Under the pieces are notes generated by a model. That model saw only the letters and a list, made by a program, of their open reading frames with translations, was not told the origin of the DNA and made no database searches. Shown piece by piece: positions 27,611 to 37,600 of a stretch of DNA of 64,000 nucleotides. Positions within the stretch are counted from its first letter, which is position 1. Each line of letters starts with the position of its first letter. A program made the translations under genes and the position numbers. Location: the NCBI RefSeq assembly GCF_014279895.1, contig NZ_CP047954.1, positions 1,860,001-1,924,000 of the forward strand, in the 5' to 3' direction. The stretch comes from Synechococcus sp. M16.1. Lineage in GTDB: Bacteria > Cyanobacteriota > Cyanobacteriia > PCC-6307 > Cyanobiaceae.

Positions 27611-29248
27611 GTGTTCGAATTCGCAGTCGCCGGACTCAGCGATCCGGTGCAGGCAACCGTTCCATGGCTGAGCCTGTCGATCCTGGTGCCGATTGTGGGT
27701 GCCCTGCTGGTTCCGCTGGTTCCAGACAAAGGCGAGGGCAAACAGGTGCGCTGGTACGCCCTGATCGTGACGCTGATCACCTTCCTGATCACCGTTGCGG
27801 CCTACCTCACCGGCTATGACCCCAACCTGAGTGGTCTGCAGCTGTCCGAACGGGTGAGCTGGCTGCCGGATCTTGGACTCACCTGGGCGGTGGGAGCCGA
27901 CGGGCTCTCAATGCCGTTGATCCTGCTCACCAGCTTCATCACCAGCCTGGCCTGCCTGGCGGCATGGCCGGTGAGTTTCAAACCGCGGCTGTTTTATTTC
28001 CTGCTACTGGCCATGGACGGCGGCCAGATCGCCGTCTTCGCCGTGCAGGACATGCTGCTGTTCTTCCTGGCCTGGGAGCTGGAACTGATCCCGGTGTATC
28101 TGCTGCTGGCCATCTGGGGCGGCAAGAAACGCCAGTACGCCGCAACCAAATTCATCCTCTACACCGCCGGCAGCTCCCTGTTCATCCTGTTGGCCGCCCT
28201 GGCCATGGGCTTCTTCGGCGGCGGCACCCCCAGTTTTGAGTACACCGCTCTTGCAGCCAAAGACTTCGGCACGGGCTTTCAACTGCTCTGCTACGCCGGG
28301 CTGCTGATCGCCTTCGGCGTGAAGCTTCCGATCGTGCCGTTGCACACCTGGCTGCCGGATGCCCATGGCGAAGCAACGGCACCGGTGCACATGCTGTTGG
28401 CCGGCATCCTGCTGAAGATGGGCGGCTATGCCCTGCTGCGCTTCAACTGTGAACTGCTGCCAGCGGCCCACTCTCAGTTCGCCCCACTGCTGATCGTGCT
28501 GGGGGTGGTGAACATCATTTACGCCGCCCTCACCTCCTTCGCCCAGCGCAACCTCAAGCGAAAGATCGCCTACAGCTCGATCAGCCACATGGGCTTCGTG
28601 CTGATCGGCGTGGGCAGCTTCAGTGCCCTGGGCACCAGTGGCGCCATGCTGCAGATGATCAGCCACGGCTTGATTGGCGCCAGCCTGTTCTTCCTCGTGG
28701 GTGCCACCTACGACCGCACCCACACGCTTCAGCTGGATGAGATGGGAGGCATTGGCCAGAAGATGCGCATCATGTTCGCGCTCTGGACGGTGTGTGCCCT
28801 CGCCTCCCTGGCCCTGCCCGGCATGAGCGGGTTCGTGAGCGAACTGATGGTGTTCGCTGGTTTCGCCACGGATGAGGCCTACACCCTGCCCTTCCGCGTG
28901 GTGATCTGCGGGCTGGCCGCCGTCGGCGTGATCCTCACACCGATCTATCTGCTCTCGATGCTTCGCGAGATCTTCTTCGGCAAGGAGAAAGAGGAGCTGG
29001 TGTCCCACACCAACCTGGTGGATGCGGAGCCGCGCGAGGTGTACATCATCGGCTGCCTGCTGGTGCCGATCATCGGAATCGGGCTGTACCCCAAGCTGAT
29101 GACCGATAGCTACCGCAGCTCGATCGAAGCCCTGGTGAACCGAAACCTGGGTGCGATGGAACAGGTGATCTCACCAACGGCCCCCTTGATTCGAGGTCAG
29201 GCGCCCGTTCCAGCAGTCATCCAAGCCCCCGCCGTGCGCGCGTCATAA
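27611..29248 (+). CDS. ndhD: NAD(P)H-quinone oxidoreductase subunit 4 (NdhD1)
   Basis: GTG at 27611, preceded by GAGGA, gives 545 residues. Hallmarks are [71 protein letters not shown] and [18 protein letters not shown], the proton-channel Lys/Glu-bearing helices of NuoM/NdhD. It is a membrane-arm subunit of thylakoid NDH-1. It follows ndhF by 89 bases, including a hairpin. Confidence 0.95.
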   Translation: MFEFAVAGLSDPVQATVPWLSLSILVPIVGALLVPLVPDKGEGKQVRWYALIVTLITFLITVAAYLTGYDPNLSGLQLSERVSWLPDLGLTWAVGADGLSMPLILLTSFITSLACLAAWPVSFKPRLFYFLLLAMDGGQIAVFAVQDMLLFFLAWELELIPVYLLLAIWGGKKRQYAATKFILYTAGSSLFILLAALAMGFFGGGTPSFEYTALAAKDFGTGFQLLCYAGLLIAFGVKLPIVPLHTWLPDAHGEATAPVHMLLAGILLKMGGYALLRFNCELLPAAHSQFAPLLIVLGVVNIIYAALTSFAQRNLKRKIAYSSISHMGFVLIGVGSFSALGTSGAMLQMISHGLIGASLFFLVGATYDRTHTLQLDEMGGIGQKMRIMFALWTVCALASLALPGMSGFVSELMVFAGFATDEAYTLPFRVVICGLAAVGVILTPIYLLSMLREIFFGKEKEELVSHTNLVDAEPREVYIIGCLLVPIIGIGLYPKLMTDSYRSSIEALVNRNLGAMEQVISPTAPLIRGQAPVPAVIQAPAVRAS

Positions 29249-29296
29249 ATCACGTATCGATTCCGATTCATTCCCAGCCAACCGTCCGTAAGTTCC

Positions 29297-29312
29297 AGGG
29301 GAACGCTCCCCT
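29297..29312. repeat. Small hairpin just upstream of the LapA-domain gene
   Basis: AGGGGA (29297-29302) pairs with TCCCCT (29307-29312) around ACGC, ending 3 bases before the ATG at 29316. AGGGGA is the only purine-rich ribosome-binding candidate there, so the stem could mask it. The match is short and may be chance. Confidence 0.35.
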
Positions 29313-29315
29313 GCC

Positions 29316-29717
29316 ATGCGTCAGATCAACTTCGGCCTGATCTTCAGCTTCGGCCTGATCACGGTGTTCTTCACCCTGGCGAACACCAGCCCAACAACAG
29401 TTCACGTGTTGCCCGGGGTCGAGTACACCCTGCCTTTGGCGGGTCTGCTGCTGCTGGCAGCGGGGTTGGGAGCCGTGTCGGCCTGGTTCTTCGCCGCCTG
29501 GACCGGGATGCTCAACAACGTTGAACAGTTCAGCAAGGCGAACGAATACGAGGCCCAGCAGGTGCGGATCCAGGAACTGGAGACCGACCTCAGCCGCTAC
29601 CGCTCCACCGTTGAAACCCAGCTGGGCCTCCTCCCGGCCACCACCGTCAGCGCGACCAGTGCCGAGAGCGATGACAGCGACCAGGCGGAGGTCACCGATG
29701 CCAGCAGCGCGGCCTGA
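29316..29717 (+). CDS. LapA-domain (DUF1049) membrane protein
   Basis: The protein is 133 residues. Two membrane helices lie at about 5-23 and 38-63. A charged coiled-coil-like stretch follows (EAQQVRIQELETDLSRYRSTVETQ), then an acidic Ser/Asp/Ala tail. The layout matches LapA/DUF1049 proteins, which in other bacteria form a complex with LapB in envelope lipid control; the role in cyanobacteria is unknown. It sits between ndhD and scpA on the same strand. Confidence 0.75.
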   Translation: MRQINFGLIFSFGLITVFFTLANTSPTTVHVLPGVEYTLPLAGLLLLAAGLGAVSAWFFAAWTGMLNNVEQFSKANEYEAQQVRIQELETDLSRYRSTVETQLGLLPATTVSATSAESDDSDQAEVTDASSAA

Positions 29718-29775
29718 GGCAGCACTGGCGACACCGGTTGAGGACCGATACCTTGCCGGGAAAGGGTGAATTGAC

Positions 29776-30678
29776 TTGCTCAAGGTGGCCCCCAACGACG
29801 GCGCTGATGCTGGAGCCCGCCTTGCGATTCGGCTGCTGCAGGACGCAGCGGAGCGGGGTGATCTCGATCCCTGGGATGTGGATGTGATTGCCGTCATCGA
29901 CGGCTTTCTGGATCAACTCCGGCAACGCATCGAAGTTCCCGGGCAGGTGGCAGCCGCCTTGGCGGGACGGGGTGGCAGCTACGAACGGGACCTGGCTGAT
30001 AGCAGCGAAGCCTTCCTGGCCGCCTCCGTGCTGGTGGGACTCAAGGCGGAGATGCTTGAAACCAGCATGTTGCCGCCGCCGCCTGAAGTCGAAGATCACT
30101 TCGATGCCGACTTCGATGAGCAAGGCTGGCTGGATCCGGCCTTTGATCTGCCCCGACGGCCGGAACGTCATCTGCAGCGGCGACCCGTGGCACCCCCGCC
30201 CTTGCGTCGGCCCGTCACCCTCGGGGAGCTGATCGAACAGCTGGAAACAATTGCCGAGCAGCTGGAATCAGACGAACTCGAGGCACGCCGCCGCAAACGG
30301 CAGAAGCGCTACAGCAACCGTGAAGCCATCGCCCAGGTGGCCGGACTGGCCCACCGCGAAAAGCTGCCGGAAACAACCGCAGCACTGGGGGTGTTTCTGA
30401 ACGGTTGGGAGACCGCCCTGGACTGGGTGGGCTTCGATCAACTGGTGGATCAGTGGGAGGTGGCCGCCGCGGCGGACCTGGACCGTGACCGGGTCGGGGT
30501 GTTCTGGGCTCTGCTGTTTCTCTCCTCCCAGGGCCGGGTTGAGCTGGAGCAGGAGGGTTGGCTCCACGGACCGCTGCGACTGAAATTCATCCCCGCGAGT
30601 GGCACTGCAACGCAACTGCCGATCCGCAGCCTTCAGGTGCCAGATCCGTCGCCGACCCGGACGGTCGTGGCGGCCTAA
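29776..30678 (+). CDS. scpA: Segregation and condensation protein A
   Basis: TTG at 29776 gives 300 residues. The N-terminal segment has ARLAIRLLQDAAERGDLDPWDVDVIAVIDGFLDQL and SEAFLAASVLVGLKAEMLE. The C-terminal winged helix has VGVFWALLFLSSQGRVELEQEGWLHGPL. This matches the ScpA kleisin that bridges SMC and ScpB in chromosome compaction. The middle (about 95-190) is acidic, then Arg-rich. scpB is not in the window. Confidence 0.85.
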   Translation: MLKVAPNDGADAGARLAIRLLQDAAERGDLDPWDVDVIAVIDGFLDQLRQRIEVPGQVAAALAGRGGSYERDLADSSEAFLAASVLVGLKAEMLETSMLPPPPEVEDHFDADFDEQGWLDPAFDLPRRPERHLQRRPVAPPPLRRPVTLGELIEQLETIAEQLESDELEARRRKRQKRYSNREAIAQVAGLAHREKLPETTAALGVFLNGWETALDWVGFDQLVDQWEVAAAADLDRDRVGVFWALLFLSSQGRVELEQEGWLHGPLRLKFIPASGTATQLPIRSLQVPDPSPTRTVVAA

Positions 30679-30724
30679 GACCGGGTCTATGGTCACTACC
30701 TTGTAATGACCCGACCAAACGCCA

Positions 30725-31903
30725 ATGAAGGCGATGATTCTGGCGGCTGGTAAGGGGACGCGGGTCCAACCGATCACCCATGTGATCCCCAAGCCCATGA
30801 TTCCGATCCTGCAGAAGCCGGTGATGGAATTTCTGCTGGAACTGCTCAAGGAGCACGGTTTCACCGAGGTGATGGTGAACGTCTCCCACCTGGCCGAAGA
30901 GATTGAAAATTACTTCCGGGATGGGCAGCGTTTCGGGGTTGAAATTGCCTACAGCTTTGAAGGACGGATTGAAGACGGCGAACTGATCGGCAGTGCCCTG
31001 GGGTCTGCTGGCGGGCTCAAAAAAATCCAGGATTTCCAGCACTTCTTTGACGACACCTTCGTGGTGCTCTGCGGCGATGCGCTGATCGACCTTGATCTCA
31101 GCGAAGCGGTACGCCTACACAAAGAGAAGGGTGCGATCGCCAGCCTCGTCACCAAACGGGTCCCAAAGGATCAGGTGAGCAGCTACGGCGTAGTGGTCAC
31201 CGATGACCAGAACAGAATTTCAAGCTTCCAGGAAAAGCCCAGCGTCGACGAAGCCCTCAGCGACACGATCAACACCGGCATCTACATCTTTGAGCCGGAG
31301 ATCTTTGAACACATCCCTTCGGGGCAGTCCTTCGACATCGGCTCGGATCTGTTCCCGAAACTGGCCGAGCTCGGTGCACCCTTCTATGCCATCCCGATGG
31401 ATTTCGAATGGGTGGATATCGGCAAGGTTCCCGACTACTGGCAAGCCATCCGCAGCGTGTTGATGGGTGACGTCCGTCAGGTGGGCATCCCCGGCAAGGA
31501 GGTGCGTCCCGGGGTTTACACCGGTCTGAATGTGGCCGCCAACTGGGACAAGATCAACGTCACCGGCCCCGTCTACGTGGGCGGCATGACCAAGATCGAA
31601 GATGGCGCAACGATCGTTGGGCCCACCATGATCGGCCCCAGCTGTCACATCTGTGAGGGCGCCACGGTCGACAACTCGATCATCTTCGACTACTCACGTA
31701 TCGGCCCCGGCGTGCAGCTGCTCGAGAAGCTGGTGTTCGGCCGCTACTGCGTGGGCAAGGACGGTGATCACTTCGACCTGCAGGAGGCCTCGCTCGACTG
31801 GCTGATCACCGATGCCCGTCGTCAGGACCTTGTGGAGCCTTCCCCGCAGCAGAAAGCCATGGCGGAGCTGCTCGGCACCGACCTCACCCAGGCAGCGAGC
31901 TGA
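30725..31903 (+). CDS. cugP: Nucleotide-sugar pyrophosphorylase, CugP-like UDP-glucose pyrophosphorylase
   Basis: The protein is 392 residues. The N-terminal nucleotidyltransferase domain has MKAMILAAGKGTRVQPITHVIPKPMIPI, CGDALIDLDLSEA and FQEKPS. The C-terminal part has hexapeptide (left-handed beta-helix) repeats: VYVGGMTKIEDGATIVGPTMIGPSCHICEGATVDNSII. Cyanobacterial proteins of this length and layout, often annotated as mannose-1-phosphate guanylyltransferase, include CugP, the non-GalU UDP-glucose pyrophosphorylase. The substrate is inferred. The last 20 bases overlap metF on the other strand. Confidence 0.8.
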   Translation: MKAMILAAGKGTRVQPITHVIPKPMIPILQKPVMEFLLELLKEHGFTEVMVNVSHLAEEIENYFRDGQRFGVEIAYSFEGRIEDGELIGSALGSAGGLKKIQDFQHFFDDTFVVLCGDALIDLDLSEAVRLHKEKGAIASLVTKRVPKDQVSSYGVVVTDDQNRISSFQEKPSVDEALSDTINTGIYIFEPEIFEHIPSGQSFDIGSDLFPKLAELGAPFYAIPMDFEWVDIGKVPDYWQAIRSVLMGDVRQVGIPGKEVRPGVYTGLNVAANWDKINVTGPVYVGGMTKIEDGATIVGPTMIGPSCHICEGATVDNSIIFDYSRIGPGVQLLEKLVFGRYCVGKDGDHFDLQEASLDWLITDARRQDLVEPSPQQKAMAELLGTDLTQAAS

Positions 31904-32789
31904 GTCCGGCGCGATCCAGGATCAACGGGATGCGCTCCTCGGCCTTGATTGCCATCAGGTGCACGCCACGAACGATGCCGAGATAGCGCTTCACCTGTTC
32001 AGCGGCGATGGCCACGCCCTCCATGGCGGGATTCTCGGCGCACTCCAGCCGATGGATCAACGCATCGGGGATGCAGGCTCCCGGCACAACGCGGTTGATG
32101 AACCGGGCATTCTTGGCTGACTTCAGCAGAAACACGCCAGCGAGCACGGGCAGACCCAGGGGGCCGGCCAGTTCGTGCTGGAAGCGCTCGAGCGCTTCAG
32201 GGTCCATCACCATCTGGGTTTGAACGAAGCGGGCTCCCGCCGCCTGCTTGCGCTGCAACCGGCGCTGGAGACCGCTCCAGCTCCTCGATTGTGGGTCGGC
32301 GGCACACCCGGCAAACAGCGTGGTCGCCCCATCCGGCAGGGTGCCCTGCACGGGATCCACACCCCGATTGAGGGCGTCCACCTGCTGCAGAAGCTTCACC
32401 GACTCGAACTCATTCACCGGCCGAGCATCCGCCTGATCGCCCGCCCGCACTGGATCACCTGTGAGACACAACAGGTTGCGGATCCCCAAGGCATGGGCCC
32501 CGAGCAGGTCGGCCTGGAGGGCGATGCGGTTGCGGTCCCGGCAGGCCATCTGCAACACCGGCTCCAGACCGGCCTCAAGCAGCAACTTGCAGGAGGCCAG
32601 GCTGCTCATCCGCATGACAGCCCGACTGCCATCGGTCACATTCACCGCATGGACACGGCCTTGCAGCGATGCGGCCATGGCCAGCATGTGCGAGGAGTCG
32701 GCTCCGCGGGGAGGCATCACCTCAGCCGTGAGCACCTGATCCCCGGCCTCAATTGCGCGCTGCAGCGCCGTGCTCAAATCCCGTTCCAT
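31884..32789 (-). CDS. metF: Methylenetetrahydrofolate reductase
   Basis: The protein is 301 residues and a complete TIM-barrel MTHFR domain: LTAEVMPPRGADSSHML, HAVNVTDGSRAVMRMSSLA, GIRNLLCLTGDPVRAGDQ, AGARFVQTQMVMDPEALERF and GLPVLAGVFLLKSAKNARFI. It makes 5-methyl-THF for methionine synthesis using a flavin. It diverges from pedR, with 67 bases between the genes. Confidence 0.93.
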   Translation of the reverse strand: MERDLSTALQRAIEAGDQVLTAEVMPPRGADSSHMLAMAASLQGRVHAVNVTDGSRAVMRMSSLASCKLLLEAGLEPVLQMACRDRNRIALQADLLGAHALGIRNLLCLTGDPVRAGDQADARPVNEFESVKLLQQVDALNRGVDPVQGTLPDGATTLFAGCAADPQSRSWSGLQRRLQRKQAAGARFVQTQMVMDPEALERFQHELAGPLGLPVLAGVFLLKSAKNARFINRVVPGACIPDALIHRLECAENPAMEGVAIAAEQVKRYLGIVRGVHLMAIKAEERIPLILDRAGLSSLPG

Positions 32790-32856
32790 TTCACCGGCCC
32801 ACTATGCAGGATCAGACCGGTCGTCCGGACTAGCATGATCCCAACGGTGGTCGCCC

Positions 32857-33135
32857 ATGTCCTCCCTCGACGGTACCGATCCTCTGGAGATCTCCCTCTC
32901 TGCCAGGGAGGTCGAGATCATCGAGCTCGTGGCCGAAGGACTGACCAATCAGGAAATCGCTGACCGTCTCACCATCAGCAAACGAACGGTGGACAACCAT
33001 GTGAGCAACGTGTTCACCAAGACCGGCTCGAAGAACCGGGTGGCGCTGCTCAATTGGGCCATGGACAACGGCAAGATCTGCCGGGACGGCTTCAACTGTT
33101 GCGTCCTTCCAGAACACGATCCCCCCTCAGCCTGA
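32857..33135 (+). CDS. pedR: PedR-like LuxR-type transcription factor
   Basis: The protein is only 92 residues: a stand-alone LuxR/GerE helix-turn-helix (about 13-75) with LSAREVEIIELVAEGLTNQE, IADRLTISKRTVDNHVSNVF and no receiver domain. The C-terminal tail carries Cys75, Cys81 and Cys82. Length, domain and cysteines match PedR (Synechocystis Ssl0564). PedR is inactivated through thioredoxin when photosynthetic electron transport rises, via a C-terminal cysteine. The assignment is by recall, not alignment. The 3' end overlaps a small opposite-strand frame by 44 bases. Confidence 0.82.
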   Translation: MSSLDGTDPLEISLSAREVEIIELVAEGLTNQEIADRLTISKRTVDNHVSNVFTKTGSKNRVALLNWAMDNGKICRDGFNCCVLPEHDPPSA

Positions 33136-33307
33136 TCGTGGAACTGACAGGCTCCGGCAAGCTTTGAAGGGACGTGGGGCCCACAGGGATCTGAAACAGC
33201 GTGGCGTATTCCAAACAGGCCTCCACGCTGGAGCCTGCAAAGCGAAGCATTCCAGTTGTGTCGTACAGACCCACCACTGGAAGGAGCCACCAATCAGAAC
33301 CCCTCAA
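33092..33307 (-). CDS. Small conserved-looking hypothetical protein
   Basis: A 71-residue frame from TTG at 33307. The middle part, LYDTTGMLRFAGSSVEACLE followed by YATLFQIP, has the balanced composition of a real small protein, and third positions are fairly GC-rich. The first residues (DWWLLPVVGLYD) also look structured. It has no recognised domain, and its last 44 bases overlap pedR. If it is not a gene, 33136-33343 is a 208-base gap. Confidence 0.45.
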   Translation of the reverse strand: MRGSDWWLLPVVGLYDTTGMLRFAGSSVEACLEYATLFQIPVGPTSLQSLPEPVSSTIRLRGDRVLEGRNS

Positions 33308-33343
33308 AGCTAAAGGAAATCTGAAGACAAATCCAGTCCGGTC

Positions 33344-33850
33344 TTACGTCAGGCCTAAACGTCGACGCTGCGCCTCAGGCCAGGACTGAACCGGATGTTG
33401 GGCCAGCACCGCATTGCTCCAGCGGGACTCCCCAGTGATCTCCTCGCCGCACCAGGGCGGAATCCGGAGCTCCGCCTGGGCCGATGCCAGCTCCACCTCC
33501 GCCAGCACCAAGGGGGCATTCTCGCCCTGGAAACAATCCACCACCCAGTCACCACCCGGGCAATCCAAGGCGTAGCGGACTTTGTCCAGGCGATGCGGCG
33601 CCAGATCCCAGAGGGCTTCGGCGTCCGCCACGGGAATCGGGTATTCGAACTCGTGGCGGACCAGGCCAACGGCATCAGCCGCCGCCTTCAGGGTGAGCCA
33701 GGCCTGATCCAATCCGCGCAGGCGCATCCGCACCGTCACACCGTCGGCACTGGCGGCCAGGTAGCCCTGACGCAGCGGCTGTGCGGGGCCGGCACTGCTG
33801 CGCCAGGCGTCCGACCGCACCAGAAAGCGCCGTTCAATCTCAAGGGCCAT
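33344..33850 (-). CDS. CYTH domain protein (triphosphatase-like)
   Basis: The protein is 168 residues. The N-terminal EIERRFLV is the ExExK-type CYTH signature. It is followed by LRQGYLA, VTVRMRLRG, WLTLKA, RHEFEYPIPVADAEAL, CFQGENAPLVLAEVELAS and the final WSNAVLAQHP, as in YgiF/CthTTM-like triphosphate tunnel enzymes. Members hydrolyse tripolyphosphate or other triphosphates; the substrate here is unknown. It lies 3 bases after nadK on the same strand, so the pair is probably co-expressed. Confidence 0.85.
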   Translation of the reverse strand: MALEIERRFLVRSDAWRSSAGPAQPLRQGYLAASADGVTVRMRLRGLDQAWLTLKAAADAVGLVRHEFEYPIPVADAEALWDLAPHRLDKVRYALDCPGGDWVVDCFQGENAPLVLAEVELASAQAELRIPPWCGEEITGESRWSNAVLAQHPVQSWPEAQRRRLGLT

Positions 33851-33853
33851 GGC

Positions 33854-34804
33854 TCAATTCTGCGAGGGCTGAGACGCGTGCAGGCTTCCCGCCCAATGCA
33901 GCTTGTGGGAGAGGGTTCGGTAATACGACGGGCTTTGATTGAGCAACACCATCAGGGCATGGTGGCGCGCCTGCTGAACAACACAGCACTCACCAGGCTC
34001 CAGCACCGTGCAGCCCACACCGTCCTTCCAAAGCTTGATGCGGTGATCCCCAGCCCCCAGGGGCCAGATCGCCAACCTGGCCCGGGGCGGCACCACCAGC
34101 GTTCGGCTGGAGAGGCTCATCGGGCAGATCGGGGCAACGATGATGGCATCGATTCCGGGATGAAGAATCGGTCCCCCTGCCGCCAGGGCGTACCCGGTGG
34201 ACCCCGTGGGCGTGGAGAGGATCAGGCCATCACCACGCACCTGGTCGATCACTTCCCCATCGATCTCGAGCTCCAGGGTGCAGGTGGGCGAAATCTCATC
34301 GCGGTAGGCCCGCAGGTAGAAGTCGTTGAAGGCCCAGTGGTGCTCTTCATCGTCTTCGAGATCCGGCTGCTGCAAAGGACCCGGCGAAGCCGCTCGATCT
34401 TCCGCGGAGCGGCGATCCACCATCGCCTGAAGCATCATGCGCCGTTCGATCGCGAACTGATCGTCCTGAAGGCGTTGCCAGATCTGATCGCCGCGCAACA
34501 CACGCCGGTCATGGGTGAGAAAGCCCAGATGGCCTCCCACATTGATGCTAAGGATCGGGATGTCATGCACCGCCAGGTGGCGGGCAGCCCCAAGCACCGT
34601 TCCATCCCCCCCCAGCACCAGCGCCAGGTCGGGCAACGACTCCTCAACAGCCAGCAGGCCTGGGAAAGGATTCACCCGCGGCCCCGACATCGCCGTGACC
34701 ACGTGGGAGCCGAGAGCTTTCAGCTCCTTGGCACATTGCCGGGCTTCACGCTGGGCAGGCTGGCTGTCGGCCCGATAGATCACCCAGACCCGATCGAGAC
34801 GCAT
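33854..34804 (-). CDS. nadK: NAD kinase
   Basis: The protein is 316 residues. It carries GGDGT in [27 protein letters not shown], the catalytic [12 protein letters not shown] region, and [22 protein letters not shown]. It phosphorylates NAD to NADP. Residues about 140-158 form an acidic insert. It is 18 bases downstream of ndhE, at the end of an NDH-1 transcript on the minus strand. Confidence 0.95.
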   Translation of the reverse strand: MRLDRVWVIYRADSQPAQREARQCAKELKALGSHVVTAMSGPRVNPFPGLLAVEESLPDLALVLGGDGTVLGAARHLAVHDIPILSINVGGHLGFLTHDRRVLRGDQIWQRLQDDQFAIERRMMLQAMVDRRSAEDRAASPGPLQQPDLEDDEEHHWAFNDFYLRAYRDEISPTCTLELEIDGEVIDQVRGDGLILSTPTGSTGYALAAGGPILHPGIDAIIVAPICPMSLSSRTLVVPPRARLAIWPLGAGDHRIKLWKDGVGCTVLEPGECCVVQQARHHALMVLLNQSPSYYRTLSHKLHWAGSLHASQPSQN

Positions 34805-34822
34805 GACCCAGGTGTGCGGGGG

Positions 34823-35152
34823 TTACCAGCGCAGCAGGTTGAACTGCTCCATGTCGACGGTAACGCGATTGCGATAAAGCGACAGCAGGATCGCCAGACC
34901 GACAGCGGCCTCAGCGGCAGCCACCGTGATCACGAACACAGCAAAGACCTGGCCGCGAATCAGATCACCATCCACGAAGGAGGAGAAGGCCATCAGGTTG
35001 ATGTTCACGGCGTTGAGCATCAGCTCAATGCTCATCAGCACGCGCACCGCATTGCGGCTGTTGATCAGACCCCAGACGCCGATGCAGAAGAGCATCGCGG
35101 CCACCAGGAGATAGGCCTGCAGTGAGGGAAGCGTGGCAAGGAAATCGCTCAT
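34823..35152 (-). CDS. ndhE: NAD(P)H-quinone oxidoreductase subunit 4L
   Basis: The protein is 109 residues with three helices, as in NuoK/Ndh[33 protein letters not shown] holds the conserved membrane Glu in [10 protein letters not shown], and [16 protein letters not shown] the second. It is part of the proton-pumping membrane arm. Its ATG overlaps the ndhG stop (TGATG). Confidence 0.95.
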   Translation of the reverse strand: MSDFLATLPSLQAYLLVAAMLFCIGVWGLINSRNAVRVLMSIELMLNAVNINLMAFSSFVDGDLIRGQVFAVFVITVAAAEAAVGLAILLSLYRNRVTVDMEQFNLLRW

Positions 35153-35751
35153 CAGTCCGCTCGATTCATCAGCAAGGGAGTACGGGCCTTCTCAATCAGG
35201 CCTTGATCGGCCACCTCACCGGTGACCACATCGGTGGCCAGCACATCACGACGGGCCAAGACGATGGCGCCGATCATGGCCATCAGCAGCAGCACCGATG
35301 CCACCTCGAAGGGCAAGAGGTAATCAGTGAACAGGTGCTCACCAATGCGGGCCGTGGCTTCCTCACCCACGGCGGCAGGACCGGGCAGCGACCAGGGGGT
35401 GGTGACCACAACACGAACCAGCAACGCCAGCAGACCGGCGCAAACGCCGGCGGACACCACACGGCGCGTGGTGAGGTTGGCGATGGACTTGAGATCTTCC
35501 CGCTTGTTGACGAGCATGATCGCGAACAGGATCAACACGTTGATCGCGCCCACGTACACCAGGATCTGGGCCATGGCCACGAAACTGGCGTTCAGCAGCA
35601 GGTAGAGCCCTGCAACGGCGGTGAACACCCCGCCCAGCAGGAAGGCGGAATAAACGATGTTGCTAAGCAGCACCACGCCAAGGGCGCCGATCACCACAAC
35701 GGCGGACAGCACCAGAAAACAGATCAGCTCGGTAGTTGTCGCGATGGTCAT
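35152..35751 (-). CDS. ndhG: NAD(P)H-quinone oxidoreductase subunit 6
   Basis: The protein is 199 residues with five helices. [47 protein letters not shown] is the typical NuoJ/NdhG core. It overlaps ndhI by 4 bases (ATGA) upstream and ndhE by 1 base downstream, forming a tight ndhA-I-G-E block. Confidence 0.95.
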   Translation of the reverse strand: MTIATTTELICFLVLSAVVVIGALGVVLLSNIVYSAFLLGGVFTAVAGLYLLLNASFVAMAQILVYVGAINVLILFAIMLVNKREDLKSIANLTTRRVVSAGVCAGLLALLVRVVVTTPWSLPGPAAVGEEATARIGEHLFTDYLLPFEVASVLLLMAMIGAIVLARRDVLATDVVTGEVADQGLIEKARTPLLMNRAD

Positions 35752-36395
35752 GCGTCGCCCTCCTTGGCCTCACTGGAGGATTGTCCCTCATTCTTGGCAG
35801 AGGACTTGGCAGGAGGGGTGAGGGTCTCCAACACCTGAGACGGCAGCTGACCAGCCCGGGGACGATCGGCGGCAACACCGTGGGGATCCATCTCGCCCGC
35901 CGGCAGATAGGCGAGTTCCCTGAGGGGAACAACGGAGGGGTCGGTGGTGACGCTGGTGGGAAGGCGTCCGAGGGCTACGTTGTCATAGTTGAGGCTGTGG
36001 CGATCAAAAGCCGCCAGCTCGTACTCCTCAGTCATCGAGAGGCAGTTGGTGGGGCAGTACTCGACGCAGTTGCCGCAGAAAATGCAAACACCGAAGTCGA
36101 TGGAGTAGTTGCGCAGCTCCTTCTTCTTCGTGGCCTTGTTCATCACCCAATCGACCACCGGAAGATTGATCGGGCAGACCCGCACGCACACCTCACAGGC
36201 GATGCACTTGTCGAACTCGTAGTGAATCCGGCCCCGATAACGCTCGGAAGGAATGAGCTTCTCGTAGGGGTACTGCACCGTGACCGGACGGCGCTGCATG
36301 TGGTCGAAGGTGACCGAAAAGCCTTGGGCCAGATTCCGGGCTGCATCGACTGCATCCCGGGTGTAATCACCGACCTGTTTGAGGAAGCCGAACAT
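35748..36395 (-). CDS. ndhI: NAD(P)H-quinone oxidoreductase subunit I
   Basis: The protein is 215 residues. Two 4Fe-4S motifs are present, [13 protein letters not shown] and [13 protein letters not shown]. They carry electrons from ferredoxin to plastoquinone in the peripheral arm. The C-terminal 45 residues are a polar Pro/Ser/Glu-rich tail. It starts 59 bases after ndhA. Confidence 0.95.
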   Translation of the reverse strand: MFGFLKQVGDYTRDAVDAARNLAQGFSVTFDHMQRRPVTVQYPYEKLIPSERYRGRIHYEFDKCIACEVCVRVCPINLPVVDWVMNKATKKKELRNYSIDFGVCIFCGNCVEYCPTNCLSMTEEYELAAFDRHSLNYDNVALGRLPTSVTTDPSVVPLRELAYLPAGEMDPHGVAADRPRAGQLPSQVLETLTPPAKSSAKNEGQSSSEAKEGDA

Positions 36396-36454
36396 GGTCT
36401 GAAGCGGAGAGAACGAAGCGGAGCCGGGAGCGAAGAAATCCTAGGTAGGAAAAC

Positions 36455-37576
36455 CTAGCCGCCGAATGCAACGGGGAATGCGAGCTTGAGGGCCGCTGTC
36501 ACCAGCAGGTTCACCAGGGACAGGGGCAGCAGGAACTTCCAGCCGAGATCGAGCAGCTGGTCAATGCGCACGCGGGGGGTGGTCCAGCGCAGCAGGATCG
36601 CCACGAACACCAGCAGATAGGCCTTGAGCACCGTCATCACGATGCCAACGGTGCCCGTGATGACCTGCACCACGGGGGCATCGATGGGCTGGTTCAACCA
36701 GCCGGCCAGCCACTCCACAGGAATCGGGAAGCCCCAACCACCGAGATACAGAACGCTGACCAGGACGGCCGAGAGCACCAGGTTGATGTAACCCGCCAGG
36801 TAGAAGAGGGCGAACTTCATGCCCGCGTACTCGGTCTGATAGCCGGCGACCAGCTCTTCCTCAGCTTCGGGAAGGTCGAAGGGCAGCCGCTCACACTCGG
36901 CCAGGGCGCAGATCCAAAAAATCAGGAAGCCCACCGGCTGGCGCCAGATGTTCCAGCTCAAGATTCCGGCACCGGTCTGCTGACCCACGATGTCGACCGT
37001 GCTCAGCGAGTTGGTCATCATCACGATGGCCAGCACCGCCAGAGCCAGGGGAATCTCGTAGCTGATCGATTGAGCCGCGGCCCGCAGCCCACCGAGCAGC
37101 GAGTACTTGTTGTTGGAGGCATAGCCGCTCATCAGCAAGCCGATCGGCTGGATGCTGCTGAAGGCGATCCAGAGGAAGATCCCCACGCCCACATTGCTAA
37201 TCAGCAGGTTCTGGCCGAAAGGAATGATCAGCCAAGAGATGATCACCGGCACCACCACCAGCACCGGGCCGAGGGTGAACAGCAGGCTGTCGGCCCGCGC
37301 CGGGATGATGTCTTCCTTGACGAGCAGCTTGAGGCCGTCAGCCAGGGGCTGAAGCACGCCCAGGGCACCGGCGTACTCCGGACCGATTCGCTGCTGGACA
37401 GCGGCGGAAATCTTGCGTTCCAGCCACACAGAAACCAGCACACCCACCACTGCAGCCACCAGAACCAGCAGCATCGGCAGCGGCAGCCAAAGCAGCCTCG
37501 CCACCTCCGGGGAGAAGCCAAACCCTTGCAGGGCCTGGCTAAAGCTCAATTCCAGGTCCAATCCCGGACTCACCAT
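36455..37576 (-). CDS. ndhA: NAD(P)H-quinone oxidoreductase subunit 1
   Basis: The protein is 373 residues with about eight helices. It contains [68 protein letters not shown] and [32 protein letters not shown], all diagnostic of NuoH/NdhA at the quinone site. It is the first gene of ndhA-I-G-E and lies 24 bases after the gltA stop, so it may share its transcript. Confidence 0.96.
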   Translation of the reverse strand: MVSPGLDLELSFSQALQGFGFSPEVARLLWLPLPMLLVLVAAVVGVLVSVWLERKISAAVQQRIGPEYAGALGVLQPLADGLKLLVKEDIIPARADSLLFTLGPVLVVVPVIISWLIIPFGQNLLISNVGVGIFLWIAFSSIQPIGLLMSGYASNNKYSLLGGLRAAAQSISYEIPLALAVLAIVMMTNSLSTVDIVGQQTGAGILSWNIWRQPVGFLIFWICALAECERLPFDLPEAEEELVAGYQTEYAGMKFALFYLAGYINLVLSAVLVSVLYLGGWGFPIPVEWLAGWLNQPIDAPVVQVITGTVGIVMTVLKAYLLVFVAILLRWTTPRVRIDQLLDLGWKFLLPLSLVNLLVTAALKLAFPVAFGG

Positions 37577-37600
37577 GGTGTCGACGGAAGTGGGTGCAAC

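Noticed and set aside
33395-35125. 576-codon plus-strand frame opposite nadK and ndhE
   Set aside because: It spans two clear minus-strand genes and has the His/Gln/Arg-rich composition of an antisense frame.
36441-36458. CTAGGT/ACCTAG inverted repeat at the ndhA stop
   Set aside because: The stem is only 6 bp and includes the stop codon; likely chance.
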